Positions 34,755 to 36,779 of a stretch of DNA of 36,779 nt are shown here, piece after piece; positions within the stretch are counted from its first letter, which is position 1; each line of letters starts with the position of its first letter. The notes beneath the pieces were generated by a model that ran no database searches, had not been told where the DNA came from, and saw only the letters and a list, made by a program, of their open reading frames with translations. Source of the DNA: Candidatus Cloacimonadota bacterium (lineage in GTDB: Bacteria > Cloacimonadota > Cloacimonadia > Cloacimonadales > JAFGVF01); contig JAEKNW010000286.1 in assembly GCA_016838885.1 (NCBI GenBank), positions 1-36,779 of the forward strand, read 5' to 3'. Position numbers and translations under genes: made by a program.

Positions 34755-34808
34755 AACATTGTTATTTATACATCCTTAAGATTACCTATCAAAAGGGGAT
34801 GAATGATA

Positions 34809-36125
34809 CTATTTAGTTAACATTATCTTATAAAATGAATTAAACTCATTGGCCTGCATTCTCACGAAATAAATTCCTGATGAGCAACGTTTACCTTTGT
34901 TATCATGGCCATCCCACATGATTTTGTGGTTTCCACCAGCTTTGGTGTTATTCACTAAAGATTTGATTAATTGCCCTTTTAAATTGTAGATTCCCATTTT
35001 AACATTTGCATTTTCTCTAAGCTTATAGGATATCTCAGTATTTGGACTGAAAGGGTTAGGATAAGCACTTTCAATGCCTGTATATCCTTCAATAGTGGGG
35101 ATTACATCTTCATTATTGCTACCGGTAAATACACTTACAGGACCAAAGAAACAATTGTCATTGTTCATTTCTGAGGATTCTAACCAATAGTAATAAGTAG
35201 AATTTGTTTCGAATTCACTGTCTGAGTAGCTATAAGTTTGTTGAAGAGAAGTATTAGTACCTTCAATTATTCTGGCATTAACTCTAATTGCACTGGCAAG
35301 GTCGGATTGTTCTGACCGATAAACATTGAATCCAAAAATGTTTGATTCAGATTCGGTAGTCCATTGCAGATTTACTAACTCTTGAGATGTTACTGTAGCA
35401 GTAAAAGAAGAAAGAGTTACAGGGAGGGTTTGATCATGATAGGTGAAAGAAAAATTGTCAACATTATCAACTCTATGACCGGCACTAGCAAAATATGGAT
35501 ATACCATTCCATCAGCAAAGGTTTCATTTACGAAAGTTGTTGTTCCGCTCTTTAAAGGTGTGGGTGAAATTGATCCTGAAGAATTACTTAAGAACAACTC
35601 ATACTTTACTTCATATTCATCATTCACTAAGGGAGTAATAGTTAATACAACTTTGTACCAACTAAGTGCTATATCAGGAAAATAACCATTATCTAGTGCT
35701 ATCGATCCATTGTTATAAATACTGGCACCACTGCTGTAAAACCTCATCCCAATCGAAGGGACATTGGAAATCATACCCCCGTCTGTACTAGTGTTAGTTG
35801 ATGAGGAAGAAAAACCTAAACCTGCATAACCACCATCCCGTAAATTTTCAATAAAAGCACTAACAACAATAGGTTCATTCTCTTGGGTGATATTATAACC
35901 GGTTGTATAGGTAACAATTCTGGTGTTAAAAATACTAGGGATATAGGGAACTTTTACAGAACCGGTATCATCAATACCATTTGCAGTATCATAAACTACA
36001 TCATCAAAACCTGCTAAATCAAAATCATTCATATCACCTGCATTATTGAAGTCAACATCTACTTGACCTGCACTCAAACCTAGAACTACTAAAATCATAA
36101 ATAGTCCAATCATAACTTTTTTCAT
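34809..36125 (-). CDS. Secreted protein with LamG-like N-terminal region and C-terminal sorting domain
   Basis: A 438-residue protein. A signal peptide (about 1-20, 'MIGLFMILVVLGLSAG') precedes a beta-sandwich region (about 25-230) with 'VVSAFIENLRDGGYAGLGF' and 'WYKVVLTITPLVNDEYEVKYELF', resembling a LamG/concanavalin-like fold; 'LPVTLSSFTATVTSQELVNLQWTTESESNIFGFNVYRS' starts a fibronectin-III-like module common before sorting tails; a type-A sorting domain closes it ('YPNPFSPNTEISYKL', 'GIYNLKGQLIKSL', 'CSSGIYFVRM', ending MLTK). GGAG precedes the ATG. The start overlaps the stop of the small gene upstream by 4 nt (ATGA). It is probably an exported adhesin or glycan-binding protein; the ligand is unknown. 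Confidence 0.82.
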   Translation of the reverse strand: MKKVMIGLFMILVVLGLSAGQVDVDFNNAGDMNDFDLAGFDDVVYDTANGIDDTGSVKVPYIPSIFNTRIVTYTTGYNITQENEPIVVSAFIENLRDGGYAGLGFSSSSTNTSTDGGMISNVPSIGMRFYSSGASIYNNGSIALDNGYFPDIALSWYKVVLTITPLVNDEYEVKYELFLSNSSGSISPTPLKSGTTTFVNETFADGMVYPYFASAGHRVDNVDNFSFTYHDQTLPVTLSSFTATVTSQELVNLQWTTESESNIFGFNVYRSEQSDLASAIRVNARIIEGTNTSLQQTYSYSDSEFETNSTYYYWLESSEMNNDNCFFGPVSVFTGSNNEDVIPTIEGYTGIESAYPNPFSPNTEISYKLRENANVKMGIYNLKGQLIKSLVNNTKAGGNHKIMWDGHDNKGKRCSSGIYFVRMQANEFNSFYKIMLTK

Positions 36126-36358
36126 TTTTTTTTCTCCTTAGATTTATTGTTATTTATTATTTGTTCTCGCTCCTCAGTTAAAACCCCAAAAACTTGGGCA
36201 TAGTTTTCTTTAGAGAAGTAACGTAGAACGTTATAAAATCCTTCTTCACTATATTGAACTGTAAAGCCAAGAGCAGTCCTGCCGTCTTTATCGATAGTCT
36301 GGACAATTTGACTTACACTCGGATATTTAATATAATTAATGTTTTTTTCTGTTTTCAT
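36122..36358 (-). CDS. Small protein of unknown function coupled to the secreted-protein gene
   Basis: About 78 residues if the ATG at 36358 is used (AAAGAG upstream); a longer frame from 36412 is possible but has no visible ribosome site. The protein is soluble, with a central 'VSQIVQTIDKDGRTALGFTVQYSEEGFYNVLRYFSKENY' and a charged C-terminus ending KSKEKKK. There is no signal peptide or membrane helix. Its stop overlaps the start of the secreted protein (ATGA), and its final codons supply that gene's GGAG, so the two are translationally coupled. I do not recognise the family. Confidence 0.55.
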   Translation of the reverse strand: MKTEKNINYIKYPSVSQIVQTIDKDGRTALGFTVQYSEEGFYNVLRYFSKENYAQVFGVLTEEREQIINNNKSKEKKK

Positions 36359-36419
36359 GCTCTTTATATATGCCAAGCGTGTTCCAGAAAAAATATTTTG
36401 GGAAAATAGCATATCTGAT

Positions 36420-36449
36420 TATTTATCAATATGATATAAAGAATTGCAA
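36420..36449 (-). promoter_or_regulatory. Possible promoter of the small-gene/secreted-protein operon
   Basis: On the minus strand, TTGCAA (36444-36449), an 18-nt spacer and TAAATA (36420-36425) lie about 60 nt before the ATG at 36358. The -10 matches the TAAATA seen at the other candidate promoters of this window. Supported by pattern only. Confidence 0.25.
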
Positions 36450-36608
36450 AAATACAAAAATGGTGATTATTTCAAAAAGAGGATTTCAAGGGTGGAATTG
36501 AAATTTCAAATGAAAAGAGAAAAGAGAAAAATGAAAAATTGTGGTGAGGAAAAGAAATAGTATGCGAAATACTTTTCAACCCGAATGGTGCAGTAGAGCT
36601 TTAGTAAT

Positions 36609-36644
36609 ACTTCGCTAATACATTCTACATAGCTTTAGCGAAGT
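36609..36644. other. Inverted repeat in the right-hand intergenic region
   Basis: ACTTCGCTAA (36609-36618) and TTAGCGAAGT (36635-36644) form a perfect 10-bp inverted repeat with a 16-nt loop; a second, overlapping pair (TAGCTTT / AAAGCTA) could compete. The 36413-36779 region otherwise holds A/T-rich sequence, the possible promoter above and the terminal dispersed repeat; I see no gene. Confidence 0.5.
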
Positions 36645-36751
36645 AGAAAGCTACGTATCACAGGCGAAGAGTGCAGATTTTTTTAGCAAAATAACTTACA
36701 GAATTTGAAGGCATATAATATATATATTCCTGAAAATTATGGAAGTTACTT

Positions 36752-36777
36752 TTGCAAAAGAATATAGTGCTACTCTC
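36752..36777. repeat. Short dispersed repeat, right copy
   Basis: A 26-nt direct copy of the repeat at 494-519, with one T-to-C change inside the right arm of its small hairpin. It stops 2 nt before the window end, so a longer homology may continue outside. Confidence 0.7.
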
Positions 36778-36779
36778 AA

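Noticed and set aside
1-36779. A circular plasmid closed by the terminal 26-nt repeat
   Set aside because: The match is short and imperfect, there is no replication gene, and the content is chromosomal housekeeping.

Overview
The window looks like a piece of bacterial chromosome from an A+T-rich, diderm, probably uncultured member of the Fibrobacteres-Chlorobi-Bacteroidetes superphylum; Cloacimonadota would fit well. The grounds are the strong A/T bias, three secreted proteins ending in type-A-like C-terminal sorting domains (NPFNPST / YPNP cores followed by an 'IYN-KGQLVK ... SSGVY' strand pattern), and a housekeeping gene set. The phylum is inferred, not proven. I see no tRNA, rRNA, CRISPR array, integrase or transposase gene.

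Layout. 1-500: a 139-bp tandem repeat array, richer in G+C than its surroundings and rich in hairpins. 544-4687 (minus): an overlapping two-gene signalling operon, a large membrane histidine kinase followed by a receiver-PAS protein whose phospho-acceptor Asp is replaced by Glu. 5044-6231 (plus): a lone protein with two NTF2/SnoaL-like domains. 6288-13810 (minus): a run of TtcA-like PP-loop ATPase, QueH, a small membrane protein, TrmB, dGTPase, nitrilase-family amidase, SGNH lipoprotein, VOC protein and polysaccharide flippase. 13836-13912: a heptamer array with a higher-order 35-bp period. 13952-17253 (minus): a secreted M28 metallopeptidase and a TfoX-like protein, each with a similar TTGACA promoter. 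17537-25877 (plus): the classic translation operon rimP-nusA-ylxR-L7Ae-like-infB-rbfA-nrnA-truB-ribF, preceded by a terminator-like hairpin. 25855-32390 (plus): a secreted sorting-tail protein, a YhaM-like exoribonuclease, a WalJ/YycJ-like MBL protein, miaB, a single-pass membrane protein and era. 32439-34442 (minus): uvrB, convergent with era across a hexamer array. 34809-36358 (minus): a sorting-tail secreted protein coupled to a small unknown gene. 36413-36779: intergenic sequence ending in a copy of the short repeat that also borders the left array.

How the genes work together. Much of the window serves RNA and translation: tRNA modification (TtcA-like, QueH, TrmB, TruB, MiaB), ribosome maturation (RimP, RbfA, Era), transcription-translation coupling (NusA, InfB) and RNA decay (NrnA, YhaM-like). 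The accessory layer is envelope sensing and secretion: the kinase, the SGNH lipoprotein, the flippase and three proteins with sorting tails.

The most unusual content is non-coding: the 139-bp array built of two related half-units; a 26-nt repeat at both window ends; a perfect 54-nt sequence upstream of two unrelated genes in the same orientation relative to each; two short-period tandem arrays between genes; a palindrome filling the spacer of the uvrB promoter; and a terminator-like hairpin in the rimP leader. I did not find a clear new multi-gene system; the 139-bp array and the 54-nt element are the best candidates for something undescribed.
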